Shown here piece by piece: positions 1-6,087 of a DNA stretch of 23,691 bases. The DNA is taken from NCBI GenBank assembly GCA_002317225.1, contig DCIW01000122.1, positions 1 through 23,691 of the forward strand. Reading direction: 5' to 3'. Position 1 is the stretch's first letter; each line of letters opens with the position of its first letter. This DNA is from Prevotellaceae bacterium UBA1716. GTDB lineage: Bacteria; Bacteroidota; Bacteroidia; Bacteroidales; Bacteroidaceae. Under the pieces are notes generated by a model that was not told where the DNA came from, did no database searches, and saw only the letters and a program-made list of their open reading frames with translations. The position numbers were made by a program, and so were the translations under genes.

Positions 1-101
1 CAATATAGCTGAGTAGTTACTGCGTGAAAACGTATATTTTTACGATTTGTTCCACGAATACCTTTGATTTGCACTCAAAGTGTAAGAAAATGCGTCGAAA
101 G

Positions 102-145
102 TTCAAAAGAAAAAGGACAATACAATTGATGATGTATTGCCCTTT
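102..145 (-). terminator. Rho-independent terminator downstream of the Na/phosphate symporter gene
   Basis: The arms at 112-123 and 134-145 pair over 12 bp around a 10-nt loop. The one non-Watson-Crick pair becomes a G-U wobble when the minus strand is transcribed. Reading the minus strand, the stem is followed by a T-rich run (about 102-111). This orientation suits the minus-strand gene that ends at 257. The rest of 1-256 shows no convincing gene. Confidence 0.6.
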
Positions 146-209
146 GTGGTTAAAAATCATTGATTTGTGTTAATGATTTGATGCTTGCTAACGACTATTT
201 ACACATTAA

Positions 210-239
210 TGGGTGTTCAAGTTTTTTGATGAACACCCA
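210..239 (-). terminator. Hairpin just after the symporter stop codon
   Basis: A perfect 10-bp stem (210-219 with 230-239) with a 10-nt loop starts 18 bp beyond the stop codon of the minus-strand gene. It lacks a downstream T run, so it may be a 3'-end stabilising hairpin or a weak first terminator ahead of the stronger one at 102-145. Confidence 0.4.
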
Positions 240-256
240 CTAATAATCATTCGTTA

Positions 257-1999
257 TTAAGAAACTGTGAAGCCGTTCTTCTTCTTTTCCTTGATGCCTG
301 AAGCCTCAATAACATTGATAGCGTAGTCACCAAGTTTTTCACACTCAGAGATGAGGTCCATGTAGAAGACACCAAGTTGATAGTCGTAGAGCTGGTTGTT
401 GATATCTACGATGTTCTGGTTCTTGAGTTGTGAACGGTAGTTGTTGATTTCGTGCTCAGTATTGTAGTTCTTGTTGAGGTCCACATAACGATGCTCGCCA
501 TGTTCGATAACAACTGCCATCTGGCTTACAGCTTCTTCGGTGAGTTGCATCATGTTCTGGATGTGCTCATACTGCTTCTCTGTGAAGTCGGCAGTTGCAT
601 ATTGGCGTTTGCGACTGATAGTGCGAGCGATATTGTAGCAAGAGTCACCGATACTCTCGAGTTCGTCACACTCACGCATCATGTGCTGAATTTCAACCTT
701 TGACTCTGCTGAGAGTCGACCTTCGCTAACTTTGGTGAGATAGTCGCAAATCTCAACTTCCATATTATCGGTGATGTTCTCATATTTCTCGATGCGTGAG
801 AAGAGCTTGTTGAATTCGTCGCCACTCTGAGTGTGAAGGAGTTCCTCTACAAGTCCGTACATCTTAACACAACGATTCACGAATACGTTGATTTCCTTCT
901 TTGCCTCAAGGATTGAGAGCTCGGCAGTACTGAGAACACCACTTCCGATGAATACGAGTCGTCCTTCTTCATCCTCGCTCTTGCCTTGCTGCTGCTTGAT
1001 GATGAAGCAAACGAGTTTTTCGAGAGGTTTGATAAACCATATAAGTATTAGCACGTTGCATACGTTGAATGCTGTGTGGAATGTTGCGAGGATAGCGTTG
1101 AGAGCTGTTGTACTGAGTCCCTTAGTCACAGTTCCTGGAGTGAAAGGAATGTCCCAAACCTTACAGATAGTGCCTACGAAGAAGTGGAAGATGCAGAGTA
1201 CCCAAATCACACCGAAGAGGTTGAACACCAAGTGAGCCATCGCAGCTCGGCGTGCCTGTGTAGATGCTGAGAGGGCAACTACGTTCGAAGTGATGGTAGT
1301 ACCGATATTCTCACCCATGACGAGTGCGATACCCATATCGATTGGCATAACTTCAGTCGAACAGAGGGTCATGGTAATTGCCATGATAGCAGCAGAAGAC
1401 TGCACCATAAAGGTCAGCATACCACCTATTAATAAATATAGGAAATAAGAACCATAGCCATATCTGCAAGTTGCCGAGAAGAATCCCATGATAGCCTCAT
1501 TGCCTGCGAGATTCATTTCTACTGCATTGTTCTTCAAGGTTGTAAGACCGAGGAGCATGAATGCAAGACCGATGATAAATTCACCGAGGTTGGTGTTTTT
1601 CTTTGTGTAGATAAGTACTATAGCAAAGATGATGGCTGTGTACACCACTCCAAGCATGTTGAAGTTTGAACCGCCGAGCACCATAATCCATGCAGTAGCC
1701 GTAGTACCGATGTTTGCACCCATGATGACAGATATCGCTTGGGCAAGAGTGAGGAGTCCGGCACTTACGAAACTAACCGTCATGACGGTGGTTGCGGTTG
1801 ACGACTGGATGGCTGTAGTGATGAATGCACCGGTGAGCACACCTGTGAATCGGTTGGTGGTCATTGTGCCGAGCACATTGCGAAGTTTGCTACCTGCCAT
1901 TTTCTGCAAGCCTTCACTCATGACCTTCATTCCGTACATAAGGAGTGCCACAGAACCAATAAGGGTCAGGATGTGGATAACATCAATATGAGATTCCAT
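257..1999 (-). CDS. Na/Pi cotransporter family protein with PhoU-like C-terminal domain
   Basis: Predicted inner-membrane sodium-coupled phosphate symporter of the NptA/PNaS family (580 aa). The N-terminal ~340 residues are a chain of hydrophobic helices carrying the two inverted QSS repeats typical of the family: QSSTATT at about 65-71 followed by GANIGTT at 94-100, and VQSSAA at about 199-204 followed by GENIGTT at 229-235. From about 350 to 570 the protein is soluble, helical and charged, resembling PhoU, which is thought to regulate phosphate uptake. The start is the ATG at 1997-1999, giving a normal family length. The gene is divergent from the nucleoside kinase across an 82-bp gap and ends in the hairpins at 102-239. 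Phosphate specificity is inferred from family; the fold assignment is secure. Confidence 0.92.
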   Translation of the reverse strand: MESHIDVIHILTLIGSVALLMYGMKVMSEGLQKMAGSKLRNVLGTMTTNRFTGVLTGAFITTAIQSSTATTVMTVSFVSAGLLTLAQAISVIMGANIGTTATAWIMVLGGSNFNMLGVVYTAIIFAIVLIYTKKNTNLGEFIIGLAFMLLGLTTLKNNAVEMNLAGNEAIMGFFSATCRYGYGSYFLYLLIGGMLTFMVQSSAAIMAITMTLCSTEVMPIDMGIALVMGENIGTTITSNVVALSASTQARRAAMAHLVFNLFGVIWVLCIFHFFVGTICKVWDIPFTPGTVTKGLSTTALNAILATFHTAFNVCNVLILIWFIKPLEKLVCFIIKQQQGKSEDEEGRLVFIGSGVLSTAELSILEAKKEINVFVNRCVKMYGLVEELLHTQSGDEFNKLFSRIEKYENITDNMEVEICDYLTKVSEGRLSAESKVEIQHMMRECDELESIGDSCYNIARTISRKRQYATADFTEKQYEHIQNMMQLTEEAVSQMAVVIEHGEHRYVDLNKNYNTEHEINNYRSQLKNQNIVDINNQLYDYQLGVFYMDLISECEKLGDYAINVIEASGIKEKKKNGFTVS

Positions 2000-2030
2000 A
2001 TTAAAATTTGGTTAAATATGTGTTTATTAT

Positions 2031-2061
2031 TTTGATTAATCAGAGTTTTTTACTTACTTTG
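2031..2061 (+). promoter_or_regulatory. Bacteroidetes-type promoter for the nucleoside kinase/birA pair
   Basis: TTTG at 2031-2034 is followed after 19 bp by TTACTTTG at 2054-2061. This is close to the Bacteroidetes primary-sigma consensus (-33 TTTG, 19-21 bp, -7 TAnnTTTG), with one mismatch in the -7 box. It lies about 20 bp before the ATG at 2082, implying a very short leader. Confidence 0.6.
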
Positions 2062-2081
2062 CGGTCTAAAATCTAACCATC

Positions 2082-3194
2082 ATGTTACAAAACGATTGCA
2101 AAAATACTAAAAGTTCTGAAATATTCGAAGTTAATCAAGCTTTTTTGCAGATTTCAGAGCAAATTAAGTCAGAATTGAGACAAAAGTCGCAAGAAGTGGC
2201 CATAAATTACCTTGTTGGCAAACTTGGTTTGAATGATTTGTGTTCGAACAAACTGAAGACTGTGAACATATCTTCAGAGTACATCAACGGTATCACAGAT
2301 TTCGGCCAGGCACCTCTGCTTGTGTCTATCTGCGAGCGACTCAAGGAAGCGGCAATAAGTAGCATCGCAGAGGAGGTGGCACTCGATGATGACATACAAG
2401 TCGTACTGCTTGCCGGTCCTTCGTCGAGCGGTAAGACTACTTTCTGCAAGAAACTTTCGTATGCAATCGAACAGCAAGGACTGAAGGCAATCGGCATTTC
2501 GCTTGATGATTATTACGTGGATCGTGAATTTTGTCCGAGGGACGAAGATGGTAAGGAAGACTTTGAAAGTATCTACGGACTTAATCTCGAACTCTTCCAG
2601 CAACAGCTGAGGCAACTCTTGGATGGTGAGGAAGTGGAGCTGCCTCGATATGATTTCCCTACAGGTAAGGGCATGAAGAGCGGAAAGCGAATTAAACTTG
2701 ATGATGACACGGTACTTATCATCGAAGGCATCCATGCACTTAATCCGATGTTGACTGAAGGTATTGCTGAAAAGGCACTCTTCCGTATATATATATCTGC
2801 ACTTACTACATACCTTCTTCCTGATGGCTCGGTATTCCCTACTACAGACAACCGACTCCTTCGTCGCATGGTTCGCGATTCGAAGTATCGTAACACTAAT
2901 GCCCAGCAGACTATCGAGCGTTGGCCTTCAGTTCGCCGTGGTGAAGAGAAGTGGATTGTACCTTACCAAGGTAATGCAAATGTGAACTTCTGTACGGGTT
3001 ATCAATATGAAATCGCACTCTTGAAGCAGCAGGCAATACCTCTGCTCGAAGAAGTGCCGGCAGATTGTCCCGAATATGATGAGGCACAACGATTGATAAA
3101 GGTGTGCTCGCTTTATAATGAGATGCCTGTAGATTTGCTCCCACCTTATTCTTTGTTGAGGGAATTCTTGGGAGGAAGTAAGTATGAATATTAG
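2082..3194 (+). CDS. Nucleoside (uridine) kinase family protein, short form
   Basis: P-loop kinase of the uridine kinase/phosphoribulokinase superfamily (370 aa), predicted to phosphorylate a nucleoside in the cytoplasm. Visible are the Walker A GPSSSGKT (112-119), the substrate-side motif SLDDYYVDRE (140-149), a Walker B-like VLIIEG running into EGIHALNP (215-222), the TTDNRLLRRMVRD stretch, and the C-terminal LREFLGGS seen in Bacteroidetes nucleoside kinases. From memory, the usual Bacteroidetes protein is about 550 aa, with an N-terminal TGS/threonyl-tRNA-synthetase-like region. Here only about 105 residues precede the kinase, and there is no room upstream, because the promoter-like boxes lie only 20 bp before the ATG. 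birA follows after 8 bp, so the two are probably co-transcribed. The exact substrate cannot be told from sequence. Confidence 0.85.
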   Translation: MLQNDCKNTKSSEIFEVNQAFLQISEQIKSELRQKSQEVAINYLVGKLGLNDLCSNKLKTVNISSEYINGITDFGQAPLLVSICERLKEAAISSIAEEVALDDDIQVVLLAGPSSSGKTTFCKKLSYAIEQQGLKAIGISLDDYYVDREFCPRDEDGKEDFESIYGLNLELFQQQLRQLLDGEEVELPRYDFPTGKGMKSGKRIKLDDDTVLIIEGIHALNPMLTEGIAEKALFRIYISALTTYLLPDGSVFPTTDNRLLRRMVRDSKYRNTNAQQTIERWPSVRRGEEKWIVPYQGNANVNFCTGYQYEIALLKQQAIPLLEEVPADCPEYDEAQRLIKVCSLYNEMPVDLLPPYSLLREFLGGSKYEY

Positions 3195-3202
3195 AGGAAG
3201 TT

Positions 3203-3955
3203 ATGCTTAATAGGATACATTTAGATACGATAGATTCAACGAGCAATTATGCTCATCTGCTACTTGAGCGAGGTGAGGAATTGCCCGACTTGACTATTAT
3301 CGAGAGTGAAGACCAGACTGCGGGACGTGGGCAGAAGGGCAATTCGTGGGAAACGGAAAAGGGGAAGAACCTTATTTTCTCACTTGTTTGCCATCCAAAA
3401 TGGGTGCATCCTGCCCAGCAATATGTGCTTTCGGAATGTATAGCATTGGCAGTTGTGAAGGCATTAAAGCAACAATTACCCGATGAATTCAAGGAAAAAC
3501 TATCGGTGAAATGGCCAAATGACATCTATTTTGGCGATAAGAAGATATCCGGAACCCTGATAGAGTGCGATTTGATGGGGAAAAGTGTGTCGAATTGCAT
3601 AGTTGGAACGGGAGTAAACATCAATCAGCAAGTTTTTGTTAGTGATGCACCTAATCCTATATCATTATTTAATATAATAGGTAGAGAAACTGAGCGTGAA
3701 ACTGTGTTTGGCGACTTGATTTCTGAGTTTTCCAAACTTTATGAGCGGGTTCGCGAAGGCGAGTCATCGGCAATACATGATGAGTATAAGTCGTGCCTTT
3801 ATCGTAATGACAGGGCATTTTATCCTTATTCAGATGAAAAAGGACTCTTTTCTGCCCGTATAATCGATGTTGAACCTTCGGGACGACTGATTCTCGAGAC
3901 CGAGGAGGGTGAGCGAAGGCGTTACGAATTCAAGGAAGTGAAGTTTGTACTGTAA
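3203..3955 (+). CDS. birA: Biotin--[acetyl-CoA-carboxylase] ligase
   Basis: Cytoplasmic biotin-protein ligase (250 aa), which activates biotin to biotinyl-AMP and transfers it to the biotin carboxyl carrier protein. Family motifs are in order: DSTSNYA near the N-terminus, the biotinyl-AMP loop GRGQKGNSWE (41-50), KWPNDIY (103-109), KISGTLIE (114-121) and GTGVNIN (135-141), followed by a small SH3-like C-terminal domain. There is no N-terminal helix-turn-helix, so this is the monofunctional enzyme and not the BirA repressor. The start 8 bp after the nucleoside kinase stop suggests an operon. Its stop codon directly abuts the mobile-element scar; the C-terminal KEVKFVL looks complete. Confidence 0.93.
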   Translation: MLNRIHLDTIDSTSNYAHLLLERGEELPDLTIIESEDQTAGRGQKGNSWETEKGKNLIFSLVCHPKWVHPAQQYVLSECIALAVVKALKQQLPDEFKEKLSVKWPNDIYFGDKKISGTLIECDLMGKSVSNCIVGTGVNINQQVFVSDAPNPISLFNIIGRETERETVFGDLISEFSKLYERVREGESSAIHDEYKSCLYRNDRAFYPYSDEKGLFSARIIDVEPSGRLILETEEGERRRYEFKEVKFVL

Positions 3956-3956
3956 A

Positions 3957-4128
3957 CTCCAAATCAGCATCGGGTGAGTCACGAACGGGGATGTAACCGC
4001 CAGTCTTACGAATCTGAGGGGTGAACGATTTGTTCAGTCCTTTTATCCTCCTCGTCAACATGGTCGCGGATAGCTTTCTGAGGATTTGTGTAACCAAGTC
4101 TGCGAGCTACATCATTCAAAATAATAAA
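3957..4128 (-). pseudogene. Decayed phage antirepressor (Bro-N domain) fragment
   Basis: On the minus strand one frame reads NDVARRLGYTNPQKAIRDHV followed by DEEDK (about 4116 down to 4040), the core of the BRO N-terminal domain of phage/prophage antirepressors. A stop (4006-4008) ends that frame. From about 4019 a second frame reads QIRKTGGYIPVRDSPDAD, which matches the end of the same domain. The middle of the domain is missing and the frame changes, so this is an internally deleted, frameshifted remnant. The N-terminal start and everything after the domain are gone; the fragment stops against the 3' end of birA. It is evidence of a past phage or integrative element here. Recognition is from memory of the family, without a database search. 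Confidence 0.7.
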
Positions 4129-4140
4129 GAAAAAGTACGA

Positions 4141-4313
4141 ATGTATCATTGTATCATAGTATCAGATACAAACAACACAGAGTGTACCTGATATTTTTAG
4201 GTTTAATATATTATATATATATTATTGTATAATATATATATAATATATTAACTTTAAAACATAGGGGGACAGTCTCCCCTTTTTGTATCTGATACTATGA
4301 TACAATGATACAT
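4141..4313. repeat. 173-bp concentric palindrome with iterated-motif arms
   Basis: The outer arms 4141-4170 and 4284-4313 are perfect 30-bp inverted repeats. Inside lies a second perfect inverted repeat, 4203-4225 with 4229-4251 (23 bp, loop of 3), made only of A and T. Both share the same centre (4227). The segments between inner and outer arms are exactly equal in length (32 nt each) but only about half match. Each outer arm contains TGTATCAT twice in tandem, then AGTATCAG. It sits in the gap between convergent birA and dgt, beside the antirepressor remnant. I see no coding sequence in it. An origin or iteron site, or a non-autonomous element, are possible roles. Confidence 0.85.
4263..4284 (+). 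terminator. Terminator-like hairpin inside the palindrome
   Basis: A G-run (4264-4268) pairs with a C-run (4276-4279) across a short loop, and a run of five T follows (4280-4284). On the plus strand this has the shape of an intrinsic terminator and could end birA transcription. It lies in the diverged part of the right half of the 173-bp palindrome. Confidence 0.5.
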
Positions 4314-4330
4314 TCTATGCTTTGGCGAGA

Positions 4331-4403
4331 GCATTCTCATTTTTGGAAGAAGTTGGATAATCAAAGGGTCTGACCCTTTGATTATCCAACTTCTTGTGAA
4401 TGC
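4331..4403. repeat. Near-perfect 49-bp palindrome with outer GCATTC/GAATGC arms
   Basis: 4347-4370 and 4372-4395 are exact reverse complements around the single base 4371, giving 24 paired bases. Further out, GCATTC (4331-4336) and GAATGC (4398-4403) could extend the pairing across an asymmetric interior loop. There is no T run on either side, so it is not a standard terminator. It could be a cruciform, a folded single-strand recombination site, or a scar of an inserted element. Confidence 0.8.
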
Positions 4404-4420
4404 TTAAAAGATTTAGGCAT

Positions 4421-4456
4421 ATCTATTAAATAATTTTCTCAAATCTATTAAATAAT
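4421..4456. repeat. 14-bp direct repeat pair
   Basis: ATCTATTAAATAAT occurs at 4421-4434 and again at 4443-4456 (22-bp period). It lies between the 49-bp palindrome and the coding remnant at 4470-4577 and could be a target duplication or slippage product. Function unknown. Confidence 0.7.
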
Positions 4457-4469
4457 GTGTGGGAATCTT

Positions 4470-4577
4470 TTAAGAACCTTTGTAGGGATTGCCGAGGTGG
4501 TCAAAAATGATGTCAACCTGCTTGGAGGAGAATTGTTTGGATGTTCGTTTGTATCCGCTTTGGGAGAGCGACTCCAT
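4470..4577 (-). pseudogene. 35-codon coding remnant, family not recognised
   Basis: A minus-strand frame from ATG (4575-4577) to TAA (4470-4472) encodes a 35-residue peptide whose C-terminal half, KQVDIIFDHLGNPYKGS, has the composition and helix-like pattern of a real protein end. A stop codon closes the same frame shortly upstream. A neighbouring frame continues upstream to about 4660 with protein-like composition, including SIEAFKCESYSMSHDPVQN. This suggests a frameshifted tail of a larger gene whose 5' part is lost near the dgt stop. I do not recognise the family, and a short orphan peptide is also possible. It lies in the scar that holds the antirepressor fragment. Confidence 0.35.
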
Positions 4578-4666
4578 AAGTTTTGCACAGGGTCATGTGA
4601 CATGGAATATGATTCACACTTGAAAGCCTCTATTGAGCCACTGGTCTGTCTGTGGTTCACACTAAC

Positions 4667-5962
4667 CTATACTGCAGGAAGACTCTGTCCATTTATCTTA
4701 CGGAAGAGGTCGAGCGCAAAGACATCTGTCATGCCGGAGATGAAGTCGAGAACCGCAAGAAGACGGGGATAAATGCCGATGGAATCGACTTCGTACTGCG
4801 ATGAAATGCGACCAAGAAGCAATTGTGAATATGCTTTGTCGGGATTCATCACGGCATCGGTAAAGAGTTCGACAAGGGTATAGATGATGCGATAACCTGC
4901 AAGTTCGGTGTCAATTACATCACGACTATTGTAAATGCGATGGACTGCCACATCAACGCATTTGTTGTAGGCATCGGAGATAAGTGGGCAAGTGTGCTTG
5001 ATAAGGCTTCCTTCGAATTCACCCTTTAGTATTGCCTCCTCATTTTTGATAAATACGTTAACACATTCCTTAACGAGTTCGCCAATAGCACACGAGCGAT
5101 AATACACGATGAGTTCGTTCTTGTCGCTCACCTCCTTGCTATGTTCTTCTATTCGTGCATGACGGTCTTCAGGAACAAAACCGAGCATTAACTTCTTAGT
5201 CTCATCAAAAGTGAGAATCTTGAGCTTATGGGCATCCTCAAGGTCCATGATTTCGTAGCAAATATCATCTGCTGCCTCAACAAGATAAACAAGCGGATGG
5301 CGACCGCAAAGTCCCAAGTCATCCTTGATTTTGTTGTAAATGTCCGCTTCTTGTTGGAAATAACCAAACTTCTGTTTCTTTGCCTTAATAGCGGGGAAAG
5401 GATACTTTACAATGCTTGCAAGGGTAGAATATGTAAGCACGAAACCTCCTGGTCTGCGACCCTTGAACTGGTGAGTCAACAAGCGGAAAGCATTGGCATT
5501 TCCATCAAAATGAGTGATGTCTGCCCATTCCTCATCAGTTACAAGATCCTTATATTTCAGTCCAGGACCTTCGCTGAAATAAGTGGCTATAGCACGCTCT
5601 CCTGAATGTCCGAAAGGAGGATTGCCCATATCATGAGCCAGACAAGCAGCACTTACGATACTACCAATCTCAGAAATATGACTGTCTGCAAGTTCGGGAT
5701 GGAGTTCGATAAGTCTGCGTGCCACATCATCTCCTAAACTTCTTCCCACGCTTGCCACTTCGAGCGAATGGGTCAATCGGTTGTGTACGAATACACTACC
5801 TGGAAGTGGAAAGACTTGAGTCTTATTCTGCAAACGGCGAAATGGAGCAGAGAAGATGAGTCGGTCGTAATCACGACGAAACTCCGTGCGATCATCCCTA
5901 CGTGCTATATGAGCCTCTTCTTGACCGAGGCGTTTGTTGGAGATAAGTTGTTGCCAGTTCAT
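4667..5962 (-). CDS. dgt: Deoxyguanosinetriphosphate triphosphohydrolase (dGTPase)
   Basis: Cytoplasmic HD-domain enzyme (431 aa) that cleaves dGTP, and possibly other dNTPs, to deoxynucleoside plus triphosphate, thereby controlling dNTP pools. Visible are the family N-terminus with FRRLQNKTQVF (41-51), metal-binding His65 in THSLEV, and the HD pair His110-Asp111 within AHDMGNPPFGHSGE (109-122). The C-terminal helical part matches the family length. I take the ATG at 5960-5962 (MNWQQLISNKRLGQEE). A TTG eight codons upstream would also be in frame but lies inside a duplicated promoter-like sequence. Convergent with birA across the mobile-element scar; upstream is the susCD terminator. dUTPase, another dNTP-pool enzyme, is encoded on the other side of susCD. 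Confidence 0.92.
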   Translation of the reverse strand: MNWQQLISNKRLGQEEAHIARRDDRTEFRRDYDRLIFSAPFRRLQNKTQVFPLPGSVFVHNRLTHSLEVASVGRSLGDDVARRLIELHPELADSHISEIGSIVSAACLAHDMGNPPFGHSGERAIATYFSEGPGLKYKDLVTDEEWADITHFDGNANAFRLLTHQFKGRRPGGFVLTYSTLASIVKYPFPAIKAKKQKFGYFQQEADIYNKIKDDLGLCGRHPLVYLVEAADDICYEIMDLEDAHKLKILTFDETKKLMLGFVPEDRHARIEEHSKEVSDKNELIVYYRSCAIGELVKECVNVFIKNEEAILKGEFEGSLIKHTCPLISDAYNKCVDVAVHRIYNSRDVIDTELAGYRIIYTLVELFTDAVMNPDKAYSQLLLGRISSQYEVDSIGIYPRLLAVLDFISGMTDVFALDLFRKINGQSLPAV

Positions 5963-5971
5963 ATTGATTTC

Positions 5972-6014
5972 GTTCTTTTTGTGCAAAGGTGAATTGTTCT
6001 TTTGTGCAAAGGTA
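5972..6014 (-). promoter_or_regulatory. Duplicated promoter-like box upstream of dgt
   Basis: On the minus strand TACCTTTG (6007-6014) fits the -7 consensus TAnnTTTG. The surrounding 18-19 bases are present twice in tandem (5996-6013 and 5972-5990, differing by one base in the A/T run), so the box is nearly repeated 24 bp further downstream. No clear -33 TTTG is seen at the usual spacing. Either copy could drive dgt. Confidence 0.45.
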
Positions 6015-6015
6015 A

Positions 6016-6048
6016 TAAAAAAGCGGCAAACCTGTGTGGCTTGCCGCT
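6016..6048 (-). terminator. Intrinsic terminator of the susCD transcript
   Basis: AGCGGCAA (6022-6029) pairs with TTGCCGCT (6041-6048) around an 11-nt loop. Read on the minus strand the stem is followed at once by a run of T (6016-6021). It lies 40 bp beyond the susD stop and immediately upstream of the dgt promoter region. Confidence 0.8.
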
Positions 6049-6087
6049 AAATATTTGAACATTAAAGTGTGTATTATTCCAAAATGA

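Noticed and set aside
4141..4403. Complete insertion sequence or MITE with target duplication
   Set aside because: The palindromes are not flanked by a matching short direct repeat that I can find, and no transposase remnant is recognised, so only a general mobile-element origin is claimed.
4484..4577. tRNA-like GCCGAGGTGGTCAAA resembling a Ser/Leu D-arm
   Set aside because: No matching acceptor, anticodon or T-arm can be folded around it; the match is to one arm only.
5963..5986. TTG start eight codons upstream for dgt
   Set aside because: The extension falls in a duplicated promoter-like segment, and the family N-terminus begins at the ATG at 5962.
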